A DNA stretch of 64,000 nt from Combretum micranthum (Eukaryota; Streptophyta; Magnoliopsida; Myrtales; Combretaceae): NCBI GenBank assembly GCA_024138025.1, contig JAMXBD010000058.1:248001-312000 (forward strand), written 5' to 3'. The stretch's first letter is position 1; every line of letters begins with the position of its first letter. Positions 47,636-58,228 of the stretch are shown here, piece by piece. A program made the translations under genes and the position numbers. The notes below the pieces were generated by a model. That model was not told the origin of the DNA. It saw only the letters and a program-made list of their open reading frames with translations, and made no database searches.

Positions 47636-48203
47636 TTAATGAAAAAACTCTGGATATTTCGTTATCATGTCTTCGTCTAGCTCCCAGGTAGCTTCATGTT
47701 CAGTTTGATTAGTACACTGCACTCTTACATATTTGATCACCTTGCTTCTCAGAATCTTCTCCTTAGAATCCAAAATTTTGATCGGCTTTTCAATCGTCGT
47801 AAGGATCGGCTGCATTTCCAACGGTTCAAGAGCTACTATCTCTTTCGGATCTCTAACATACTTTCTGAGCATGGATGTGTGGAACACATTATGCACTCCC
47901 TCCAAATCAAGCGGTAAAGATAACCTATAAGCCATGCGCCTATCCTTTCAAGAATCTTATATGATCCCACATGTCGAGGATTTAACTTTCCTCTTAAGCC
48001 AAATCTGACAACTCCTTTTGTTGGTGAAATCTTAGTAAAACGTGCTCACCCACTTGAAATTCCATGGGTCTTCTTTGTTTATCCGCATAACTCTTTTGTT
48101 GACTCTGAGCAGCTTGCAATCTTTGCCTGATCAAACTGACCTTATCAACTGCATCTTGGACTAACTCTGGTCCCAACAATTGTCTTTCACCCACTTCATC
48201 CAA
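47636..48203 (-). pseudogene. pol: integrase C-terminal part and chromodomain-like tail
   Basis: End of the Ty3 Pol polyprotein in two frame-broken pieces. The first (48203-47994) reads ERQLLGPELVQDAVDKVSLI and SYADKQRRPMEFQVGEHVLL, the integrase C-terminal linker and GPY/F-type lead, then hits TAA. After NPRHVGSYKILERIGAMAYR the second piece (47935-47636) runs LPLDLEGVHNVFHTSMLRKY to a tail VIKYVRVQCTNQTEHEATWE then LDEDMITKYPEFFH. That tail is the chromodomain-like module of plant chromoviruses, which directs insertion toward particular chromatin. Stops mean no functional product. Strongest reason for assigning the element to the chromoviruses. Confidence 0.85.
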
Positions 48204-48967
48204 TGAATAGGTGATCTACACTTTCTGCCATAAAGCACTTCATATGGAGGCATGCCAATTGACACTTGATAACTATTGTTGTAGGAAAATTCCACTAGTG
48301 GCAAATGCTCATCCCAACTTCCTTTAAAATCCAAAATGCATGCTCTCAACATATCTTCTAAAGTCTGTATAGTCCTTTCAGATTGCCCATCAGTCTGAGG
48401 ATGATAAGCAGTATTGAACACGACCTTGGTTCCTAAAGCTTGAAGCAGACTTTTCCAGAATCTCCCAACAAATCTGGTATCCCTATCTCATACAATTGTT
48501 ACTATTATTCCATGCAATGTCACAATCTCCTTGATGTACAACTGTGCCAGACGCTCTAACTTATAACTAGTCTTAATAGGTAAAAAGTGAGCTACCTTTA
48601 TGAGACAATCCACAATGACCCATATTGAATCAAACTCATCTCTTGTCTTGGGTAAATCAGAAACAAAATCCATGGTGATATGTTCCCACTTCCACTGTGG
48701 TATTAGCAAAGGCTTCAACTCTCCTGCAGGTTTTTTGTGCTCAATATTAATCATCTGACAAGTATGGCACTTAGATACATATTCCGCTATCTCCTTTTTC
48801 ATATTGTTCCACCAGAATAGCTTTTTCAAATCCTGGTGCATCTTATTCCCTCCAGGATGAATGGAATAATTAGAGTAATGTGCTTCCTTTAACAATTCCT
48901 TTTTAAGTTCTCCTTGCACTGGCACACACAATCTCCCTTTGTACCTAAGGATACCTTCATCATCCAC
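48161..48967 (-). pseudogene. pol: integrase zinc-binding and catalytic core
   Basis: Integrase that would insert element DNA into the genome. Read from 48967: YKGRLCVPVQGELKKELL, the HHCC zinc finger (HYSNYSIHPG ... KCHTCQ), then the catalytic core: KWEHITMDFVSDLP (first Asp), a stop near 48488 followed by DRDTRFVGRFWKSL (second Asp), and FNTAYHPQTDGQSERTIQTL (with the Glu), then SYNNSYQVSIGMPPYEVLYG. All three acidic residues remain although the frame is interrupted by the stop. Joined 5' to the RNase H segment and 3' to the chromodomain piece. Confidence 0.9.
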
Positions 48968-49033
48968 ATAAAACTCTGGTGCTCAACCCATCTCCATTTT
49001 CCTCTTTATATCCAAGACACTCTGATCATATGT

Positions 49034-49660
49034 CTAAGCTGTCTTGATTCTGTCCACAAGAGTTGGTTGAATTCTCATATTAGCTAATCTTTCACCTATC
49101 TGTCTTGTGACTATCTCTAACTCAAGCTTCCTTATATTATCAATGAGATGATGTTCCGTAGTGATCAAAGCTACAAGATTCTCTATTCTCTGTCTGCTCA
49201 AGGCGTCAGCTATTACATTCGCCTTCCCTAGATGATACTGAATATCAATATCATAATCCTTTATCAGTTCCAACCATCTTCTTTATCTCATGTTCATTTC
49301 TTTTTAGGTAAAGATGTACTTTAAACTTTTGTGATCCGTATACACTTTGCATCCTTCCCCATATAGGTATTGTCTCCACAGCTTCAAAGCATACACAACT
49401 GCTGCTAGTTCCAGATCATGAGTAGGATAATTCCTCTCATAGGGCTTTAACTATCTGGAAACATATGCTTCACCCCTACCTCACTGTATCAGCACACATC
49501 CTAAACCTTATATAGACGCGTCACTATAAATAGCATACTCCTCACCACTCACAAGTAAGGCTAGCACTGGAGCAGACACTAACTTATTCTTCAACAATTG
49601 GAAACTAGTTTCACAACTTTCACTCCACTCATACTTCATTCCCTTCTATTGCAACCGGGT
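49034..49660 (-). pseudogene. pol: RNase H domain
   Basis: RNase H degrades the RNA strand during reverse transcription. On the minus strand YAIYSDAS (about 49537-49515) is followed by a stop and GLGCVLIQ, then [35 protein letters not shown] (about 49350-49310) and [20 protein letters not shown] (about 49260-49205). These are the standard Ty3 RNase H landmarks. Several stops and a shift separate the pieces. The spacer toward integrase is open from 49273 to 49034. Confidence 0.85.
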
Positions 49661-50712
49661 CAAAGGATTGGCAATTTTGGAAAAATATTCCACAAATCTT
49701 CTGTAATATCCTTCCATTCCTAGAAAACTTCTGATTCCATCACAATGTAGGGTCTTAGCCATTCAATAACTGCTTTGACTTTCTCAGGGTCTACTGGTAT
49801 CCCACTACCATCAACAACATGTCCTAAGAACGACACCATTCCAACCAAAACTCACATTTTGAAAACTTCGCATATAACTTTTCTTCCTTCAATCTCTTCA
49901 GAACTAATCTCAAGTGTTTTTCGTGCTCCTCTTTAGTCCTTGAATACACCAACACGTCATCAATGAAGACTACCACAAACATATAAGATACTCCTTGAAG
50001 ACTCTGTTCATCAAATCATAAATACTGTTGGTGCATTGGTGAGTCCAAAGGCATGACAACAAATTCATAGTGTCCATACCTTGTCCTGAAAGCTGTCTTT
50101 TGAATATCTTCTGTTTCGCTCTTAGTTGATGATATCCAGATCTAAATCTATTTTTGAAAAAACTGAAGCTCCTGCCAACTGATCAAACAGATCATCAATC
50201 TGTGGCAAAGGAAACTTGTTCTTGACTGTTACCCAATTCAATTCTCTGTAGTCGATGCACAGTCTCATACTGCCATCCTTCTTCTTGACAAACAGAATTG
50301 GAGCTCCCCAAGGCAAAACACTAGGTCTAATGAACTTCTTCTTTAACAAGTCGTCCAACTGTACTTTAAGCTCAGTAAGTTCTATAGGAGCCATTCGATA
50401 AGGAGCTTTTGATTTTGGTGTGGTACCGAGTATCAAGTCAATACCAAACTCCACTTCCCTCTCTGGTGGTAATCCAGGAAGATCCTTTGGAAAAACTTCT
50501 AGATACTCACATACAATTGGAACATCCGACAACACTATTTCCTTCTTATCTTCCTTCACTATAGCAGCCAAAACTGATCCTCCCCACAGTTCATAGGTAG
50601 GTAAAACTGGAGATCTTTGCACCACCAACTTATAAACAAACTGGTCACCATCGAGTAAACTAAACTCTACTACGAGGTTATGGCAATCAATCACCCCATG
50701 GTACTTTGCCAA
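49661..50712 (-). pseudogene. pol: reverse transcriptase domain
   Basis: Copies element RNA to DNA. An open segment from 50712 to 50122 includes [60 protein letters not shown] and [20 protein letters not shown], all diagnostic. The next part (50121-49661) is broken by shifts, but [13 protein letters not shown] (about 49980-49940) keeps the catalytic xxDD as FIDD, and GLTNAPTVFM and [16 protein letters not shown] stretches follow. It continues from protease through a single TGG-to-TAG change at about 50713. Confidence 0.92.
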
Positions 50713-50997
50713 CTAGTCTACACCCAAAATCACATCAAAATCTAACATATCCAGCATTACCAAATCTACAGGTAGATGTCTACCTTCTATCTCAATATCC
50801 ACATTCCTACAGATTCTATTTAATACATACTTACTTCCCAAAGGAGTACTAACAGATACACATGTAGACATAAACTCAACAGATATACCACAAACAAAAA
50901 TAAAAGATTCAGAAATGCAAGAGAAACTGGCACCAGTGTCAAACAACACATAAACACTATGCAGGAGTATAGGAAACATACCCGCGATAGTGTCCAT
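50713..50997 (-). pseudogene. pol: aspartic protease (retropepsin-like) domain
   Basis: Protease that would process Gag-Pol. Open from 50997: LHSVYVLFDTGASFSCISES has the catalytic DTGAS (about 50940), and LVMLDMLDFDVILGVD is the usual C-terminal flap and ILG segment. The stop after it replaces the Trp of the common GMDW motif. The sequence between here and the gag knuckle (51134-50998) carries stops. Confidence 0.9.
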
Positions 50998-51134
50998 ACT
51001 AGAGGTCTCACTATGCTGTAAAGTGTAAACCTTTACTGATGCCCATTGCCCCTGGCCAGAGTAAATTCTGCTATATTGTCCCCCATTACAATCTACAGCT
51101 CTGTGTCCCCTCTACCCACACTTGAGCAAAAAAC

Positions 51135-51483
51135 CTATGGAATAACTTTGTCTGTGCAGGTATTACTCTTGTGTCCCAGCTTACCACAAGAAAAGCAAGC
51201 ATTCTCTACCCACTTACAATCCTTCACATCATGTGGTCTAAGGCATCTTGTGCATCTTCTATCTATATTCTGTACTGCTGGCCTGAAATTCTGTGTAACA
51301 GGCCTCTTGCCTCTATCCTGTGTCAGTACACCAGCTGCTGGCCTCTTGCCCAAGAATACCTGATTCTTCTGTGGCTCTCGGCTTCTAATCCTGCTCAAGC
51401 CTTGCTCCACTGTCTTGGCTTTGTTCACCACAGCTGAGTAGTTGCTCAAATCCATCAAATTCACCTCATACTAGATCTCAGGC
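51135..51483 (-). pseudogene. gag: gag C-terminal part with one CCHC zinc knuckle
   Basis: Second half of Gag after the LL10 insertion. From 51464 the frame reads MDLSNYSAVVNKAKTVEQGL, a basic Pro/Gln-rich linker (FLGKRPAAGVLTQDRGKRPV) and the nucleic-acid-binding knuckle CFSCGKLGHKSNTC (C-x2-C-x4-H-x4-C), ending KVIP and a stop. An additional upstream CTRCLRPHDVKDC is knuckle-like. The five bases 51479-51483 (CAGGC) are the left target duplication of LL10. Confidence 0.9.
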
Positions 51484-52339
51484 TAAAACTCTCGAATTTT
51501 TCAAGAATGGTTTTGGAATATCAAATCGAAACCCTAAAGATTGACCCAAGTTGAAACCAAACCTTAAACAATTTTGATCATAGGATTTCATAAGAGAAGA
51601 TTCATTAATAGTTCGGGATAAAATCTGAGCATAAGAAAGTCCATCTAGCTGATCCCTGAGGTAAACCCCTCAATTTCTAGGGTAAAGTTGGATTAAACCC
51701 TAACCTTAGTCAAACCGAAGTTTCAAAAGTCAATAAAGATCAAGACAACTAACAGTTTCAATTCCGGGAATCCGGCGCTCTCAAACCTAGAAAATGAAAT
51801 TGAGTTCATGACTTATAAGAGTTCATAATAATATAGGATAATATAAAAATATAAGATTCGTAAATTTCGAGTGTCCTTTAGACTCAAACGGGATCAGTTC
51901 TCGAAAAGCGTGTCCCGGAGCTGGAATAATAAAAATATTCCAATAACACCAAAAGACTCATAATTAAACAATAATTTCAAAAATATCAGTTTCACAATTT
52001 TTGGATAACTAAAAATATCAGATATAGCTCGTTTATGCGTATTTTTATTACTACCGGTATTTTATTTGTCTAGTTTACTATTCATAGTATTATTCCTACG
52101 ATTCATTACTATTTCACTATCTCTACTTTTTCTTACACCTATTTCTTACACTTTTATATTTCCAATACAACTTTATTCACATCAAACATTACACATTATT
52201 TCTTTTCTTTACCAAAATTACAAAACAAGCAAAATATCCTCTCTCTCTCCCCCTTAATTGCGTCGAGCTCCCTCTCTCTTTCTCAATATTATTTCTTTTT
52301 CAATTTATTTTATTACATAAAAATTCACTCCAAAAATTC

Positions 52340-52347
52340 TATAAATA
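52340..52347 (+). promoter_or_regulatory. TATA box of LL10
   Basis: TATAAATA followed by CCCTCTTCCTCC and an ATG-free leader to TTAG|GTAAAAATCC at 52525. Confidence 0.75.
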
Positions 52348-54414
52348 CCCTCTTCCTCCCTCATTCTTTCTCACATTCATTTTACATAACAAAACTCTAC
52401 CAAAATTCTCTCTCAACACCTCTCTCCAATAATCCCCTCTCAAAACACTCTCTACCATCCATTACTTTTCAAGAAAAATAACAAAACCCATTCATCTCTT
52501 TTCAAATCCTCCATTAAACCTTAGGTAAAAATCCTACCTATATTCTTTATCATGTTCATACAACTTAGCATGAGCTTAGTATATGTTTCTTAGACTCATG
52601 AGATTTAAAGAAGTAATAATATATTCATGTTTTGTTTTTGTTCATGTTCCTATTTTACATTATGTTATTATGTCGTTGTTATTATTATTTTTGCTCTAAT
52701 GTAACTTCTATATAGTATTATGTATATTATGTATATATATTTCTTTAGAGCATATAAGCTCACTTGTTATTTATTTTTTTCATGCCTTACAATTTATTTA
52801 TTTCATTTAATTTATTAAGACTAATTTTTCTAGTCTTAGACTTGTCCATATAAAGTCAAAACTATTTTCTTTCTTTTCTTTTTGGGACTAGTCTATTCTT
52901 AGTCCCGGATCGCCTTGATGAAGCTAAGGCTCCCAATACATGATCGGGATACCTTGATGAAGCTAAGGTTCCCAATGCTTGACCAATTTATTATGTTTAT
53001 TTGCTTATGAGTATTTCCTTCTATCTTATTATGTATTATTCTTACCCTTACATTACTACATAATCATATTCATGCATGGTTAGAATATTGTTGTCTTAAA
53101 TATAAATAAAACTGGGTTCTTTCTTAAATAAAGAAAAGTAAACTAGATTTCATAACAAGAGGAATTTTCAACAAAAAGATCTAAGTTTTGTTTTTAATAA
53201 ACTCAAAGATAAGCTAATCATAAATTCTAGAAGAAGTAGTAATGTAGATTTCTTCAAAATAATAAAAGGAACTCATTTCTTATATAAATCAAAACTAAAT
53301 ACTCCATAAAGGAAGAATTTTTAGCATTAAAAGATTTTAACTCAACCATATTTTTTACAAAACTTAAATAGGTTCACCTTACACTTCGAAAGTTACATAC
53401 TAAGAAAGCTTCTTCAAAACTGAATTTTTATATGTTGTTATTCTCTTTTCAAAATTTAAAATGAAATTTGTTAAGATCTAATATTGAAAATTCTCTATTA
53501 AGAAAGCTTTTCTTATAAACTTGTCTAAAAGAATTATTCCACCACTTGATAAATATTAAAAATAAAATGAGTTTTTCCAATCAAGGTAAAAATCAACTCA
53601 CTATTTTAGAAACCAACTTAGAAAAGTAAGATTTTCCAAGAAAGTAAAGTTTTAAGGATAAACTTATTTTTTCTAAAGAAGAAAAAGGATATAAAAATGA
53701 GAGGAAAACATACATTTAACATAACTTCAAATATTTGACCACACCAAAAACTTAAGGAATATTTTGAAAAGCTCATTTTTTAATCACTAGAAATAAAGTT
53801 AGTAGATAACTTAAAGAACCAAAGTTTTGGAAATTAATTTTCTTTTGAAAAGATAGGAAATGGAATTCTAATAGGAAAACACTCACTCATAACAACTCAA
53901 ATATATTTTAGTTTTCATTTAACAATTCAAAAAGGAGAAATTTTCAAAAGTTTTATCTTTCAAAACCCTTTAAGACAAATTGTTTATAAAATATCAATAT
54001 TGAGACAACATTACAAAAAAATCATGCATACAATATGAGTGTATATATATTCAAAGGATTTTTCCACTATATATATATATATATATCCATATATTTTGCT
54101 TAAGGATTTTTTAGTAAAGTGAAGTTTGGAAAAATCATATTTTGTGAGCTATAAATTCGTAACTATTCTGTACAGTAGTATTTTCCAACACAAATAGTTT
54201 TTTATGCAAAAATAACCTTAGAAATGGATAGGTCTTTTCAAGTAAGTCGAAAACGATATATTATATGCGCAATTCCGAGTTAAAATGACCAAGTTATATG
54301 GCCATTTAAAATTGGAATTACCCTCTATATGAATTTTAATGATCTTATGACATAGTTTTTGGTAAGTACCATAGAATCAACAAGAAATACTCATTATGGG
54401 TATTCTTTTTATTA

Positions 54415-54514
54415 GGTAATCCCGAGGAGGAGTATTCATATTCGGAGGATTATTTCGATTAGTAGAATTACCAATTGACTCCTCCATAAGAAAGAAGTGT
54501 CCTCATGGCCGAGT
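54415..54514 (+). other. exon-like block of LL10
   Basis: TTTTTATTAG acceptor-like sequence, frame GNPEEEYSYSEDYFD then TAG (54460), then CATGGCCGA joined to GTGAGTTT. Confidence 0.5.
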
Positions 54515-54618
54515 GAGTTTATTCCCTACTTTTTACGTACTTGTTTGTGTTTGTAGCTAGAGACACTAGAAGTAGGAAAAGAAGAAAATGAATTACGCAT
54601 GATAATATTGGTTGAAAG

Positions 54619-55472
54619 TGTAAGCCCTGGAAAAATTCAGTAAATAATTCTAAAGATGAACTTTGAAAATAAAACCCTAAAAGTCACTTGAATTAAAACT
54701 GAACTTCGATAAGTCCCAAATTCCGAACGAATTCGGAAATTTCTGAATCATGAGAAAAATAAGAAACCTCAGAAAAAAATAGCAACTCAATATACTTCCA
54801 TTATAAAACCTCTACGTACGACAAATTTTCTATTTAACTATAACTTATAAATTCGGGTAAAATAGAGCCCTAAAATGAATTGTTAAGAAGTGAATAGTGA
54901 TTAACCAGAGGGAATAAAACTCAATCCAAAGAATTCCAAGAACATTGTGTGATATTAAATACTTATAAAAAATCGACCTTAAAGTAAATCTCACCAATCA
55001 GATACGTCATAAAGGTATAAAATATCAGTTTCCGAATTTGCAAAGGTGTGAACCGGAAAGTCAACCGGGAAACCTAAGTCCCTGAATCTCCCAAGAAACT
55101 CAGTAGTCTAGATCCGGCAATTCCGTGTTCCTAAATCAAGAAGTCGGAATAAGAGGAAAAGGTGTAATTGGTTCGTATTAAGCCTAGGATGCTCTAAAGG
55201 ATGAGCTCAACGAGTTTTCGACCTATTCTAATCACGTTAGGTACCGACTCCGAAAAGCGCGGCCTGGGATTCGAAATGTTAAAAATGTTATTAATGCCGT
55301 TAGACTCATATTTCTATAAAGATCTCTAAATTATTAGTTTTACAAATTTTCAAATATCTAGAGTTACCTGATTTTGCAAATTTAATTGTATTTCATTACT
55401 ATCAGTAATTAGTGAGTCTTCCAGTAAGATTTACTATTATTCATTACCCAATTTTTATTATTATTCTTATAA
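54619..55472 (+). repeat. extra head module of LL11
   Basis: An 854-bp module preceding the fossil start at 55473. It repeats, in diverged form, landmarks also found after 55473: GATCCGGC, a TTCGTATTAA/AATTATTG stretch, a CCGAAAAGCGCGG-type block, a TTATTAATGCCGTTAGA-type block and ACT..CAGTAAT. Confidence 0.65.
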
Positions 55473-56029
55473 TGTATACCCTAGTTCTCCTAGTGATCGG
55501 ATAAACTTCGGAAACCAAAGGATGAAACCCTAAATCGGTCTGGTTCGAGCTTAGTGAGAGGAGCTTAGAAATCCTAGATCCGGCTTTCCTTCGGTTTCAT
55601 AACAAAAGAAGTTTTATAAAGTTAATGAATATAAATTATTGTTCTAAAGTATATTTTAAACCTTTGAAAGTTTCAAATTCAGGAATTTTTCAATTCCGGG
55701 CGTTCCCGAGCTCAATTACAGAAAAATGTTCTAGAATATTCATTAGAACCGTAATTTTATAAGATTCCAAAAATATCAATTTTATAATTTTCCGGGCTAA
55801 AAATTACAGTTATAGCCTTTTCTCGTGTTTTCGTTACAACCGGTAAAGTAGATGTCTTGTCTACTATTCACAAGTACAACCTACATTACACACTATCCAT
55901 ACCCTGTTCTTACATCCTTATAACTACTCAATTATATTTTCTTTTCCAAGAAATTTTTGTCTCCTATTAAATTATCACTTTTATTACATTTTATTACACA
56001 AATTTCAAATTATCAAATTTCAACACACA

Positions 56030-56052
56030 CCCCCCCCCCCCCCCCCCCCCCC
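56030..56052. repeat. homopolymer C23 in LL11
   Basis: Twenty-three C in a row after ACACACAC, at the place where other LL copies have the CCCCC/GGCCGGCGCCCC stretch before the TATA box. Length may be affected by sequencing. Confidence 0.9.
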
Positions 56053-56118
56053 TAAATTTTCCCCCTATTTTGTTTTATTTTTACTCATTTTATTCAATTA
56101 AAACCCTAATCCCACTAA

Positions 56119-56126
56119 TATATAAG
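56119..56126 (+). promoter_or_regulatory. TATA box of LL11
   Basis: TATATAAG followed by CTTATG and a (CT)n-rich stretch; TATA position agrees with the other copies after allowing for the extra head. Confidence 0.55.
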
Positions 56127-57745
56127 CTTATGTTCTCTCTCTCTCTTCATTTTCACTCTTTCAAAATTGTACAAAGGTTAAACTCTCTCTTCTCTCCCCT
56201 CATCCTTGCCGTGAGCCACACTTGCACACACACTCACTCACAACTTCATTTCATCTTCTTTTCTACTCCAAATCTCCATATATGTGATTATTTTAAGCTT
56301 TGTTATTACCAAATCTTGTAATGGCAAGACCATTCTTGAGTGTTTTCTACCTTTAATCCAATGAGCATGTGCAAGGGACATGAAAACACTAATACAAGAA
56401 TCTCAAGCCATCACAAGAAGTGGATCTAGTGTTTAAATGAGTTTTTGTTGAGATGTTACCTTGTTCATGCATGTAAAGTAGAGATCTTGCATAGAAATTT
56501 ATATTCATGCCATGAGACTCATGATTCATGCACCATATGTGGTAGATCTAAGTGTTAGACACTCATACATTCATTTATATTTATGCTCATGTGGTTGTTT
56601 TGAGCTTACATGCATTGATGATCATAAAAGCTTAGTCTTGCATGTATATAGATGTGTTAGATGGTAGATCTTCATGTATAGGAGGTAAGAAACTTGAAAA
56701 GGAAAAGATTTTGGTTAGAAATGTATTATGGAAATTCGGATGATTTTGGAACCCTATTTTGAAAACCACCAAAACCACTTTAAAACTCATATTTTACATG
56801 AAAAAGGAAGAGTATGTGTAATAGATATCCTTAAGGAATGATTTTCATAAGTTTAAATGAGTTTAGGCATGAGTAATATGTAAAACAAGTAGTGAATTAG
56901 AATGGAAAATTTTGAGATAGTGATTAGTTTGTCAAATTCGTAATTTGGAATCATGCCTACATAAACACCTAGTATATAAGCTTAAATTGAATGTTTTATG
57001 AGTTGAATGAAGTCTTTAGACAATAGATATAATAAAGCTTCAATTTTTGATGCATTAAACAAGTTTTCTCATAGGAAAAATGCAAGAAAAGAAAATTTCC
57101 AAAATTCGGATTTTTGTGAATAGCTTGTTTAAAAACATATTTACCAAGTGAAAAATGTGGATTTTCATGAATAAATGAAGGTCATGGATAGTATAGATGT
57201 TAAGAACTCATTTTTATTTAGATAACAAGTAAATTCCAAGAATAAATCCTAAAAACCCTAGGGAATGTAAAGTTGGAAAGAATAGCTTTTTATAAGTAAC
57301 TATTATGGAGTTTTATAATAATTAGGAGTTCATAAGAGTTCATCATCATAAAATCATCAAGATCATGCATATATTGAACTCATTACATGACATTCATACT
57401 AGGAATTCATTCATATTCCATCTATGCATGAGTAATCAACTAGAAGCATTTTTACTAAATGCGAAACAATTTTTCGAAAATGTAAACGTCATGGTACAGA
57501 TCGATCCTCTGTTCCGTGACCTTAATAATTTCAAAACTTGAAAATAATATTAGAAATAGATATATCTTTCAAAGTAGATAGAAATCAATATAAAATTTGC
57601 AAAATTCCTAGTTAAAATGACCAAGTTATGGCCGTTTTAAGTTGGAACTTCCTCAAGTAGCGAGAATCACGACTTTGATTAGTTTAGATGCATAGCTTGA
57701 ATTAGTTGAGTGATGAAATTCTTATTAGGCTATTTTTATTTGGTA

Positions 57746-57816
57746 GGTGACCCCGAGTACCACGATACCCTATCACCCGACTACCGTTATTAAGAGACCG
57801 GCGTACCATGGCCGAG
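57746..57816 (+). other. exon-like block of LL11
   Basis: TTTTTATTTGGTAG acceptor-like sequence, frame GDPEYHDTLSPDYRY then TAA (57791), then CCATGGCCGA joined to GTAAGT, a near-consensus donor. Confidence 0.55.
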
Positions 57817-58129
57817 TAAGTATTACTTCCGCTCTCAATTATTGCTTGTGATTGTAATGATAGTGGCATTAGTTGTTTAGGCAAAGATAAAAATGAATAT
57901 GCATGATGGGGTATATGGGAATTATATACTTGTCTGTTGTTGATATGTGAAGTTGAACTTAAGGAATATCGAAACCGGGTGTTAAGTTACTGCTTGTATA
58001 GCATGGAGTTATAAGTTATTGTCTGCGAATATTGATTGGTCACCTAAAAGAATTGGATTAATCTATTATTGGATCTCAATCATAATTGAACTCATTCATA
58101 TCATGAGGGGGATGGAGCATTAGCATTTG

Positions 58130-58228
58130 TTGGTTTTTCGTGATCCATAAAACGAATATATGTTGGTTATTCGTGATCCATAAAACGAATATATGTTGGT
58201 TAATCGTGATCCATAAAACGAATTGTTG
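58130..58228 (+). repeat. three exact-period 33-bp repeats
   Basis: Units at 58130, 58163 and 58196, differing at one or two positions (TTGGTTTTTCG, TTGGTTATTCG, TTGGTTAATCG). Each contains ATTCG-tgatccataaaa-CGAAT or a near version, a stem-loop with a GATCC loop, at the same relative place as the other LL arrays. Confidence 0.95.

Noticed and set aside
51046..51437. Plus-strand frames opposite the gag knuckle
   Set aside because: Antisense shadows of the recognisable minus-strand Gag.
56030..56052. C23 tract as a functional element
   Set aside because: A homopolymer at a spot that is C-rich in all copies; length likely unstable or a sequencing effect.
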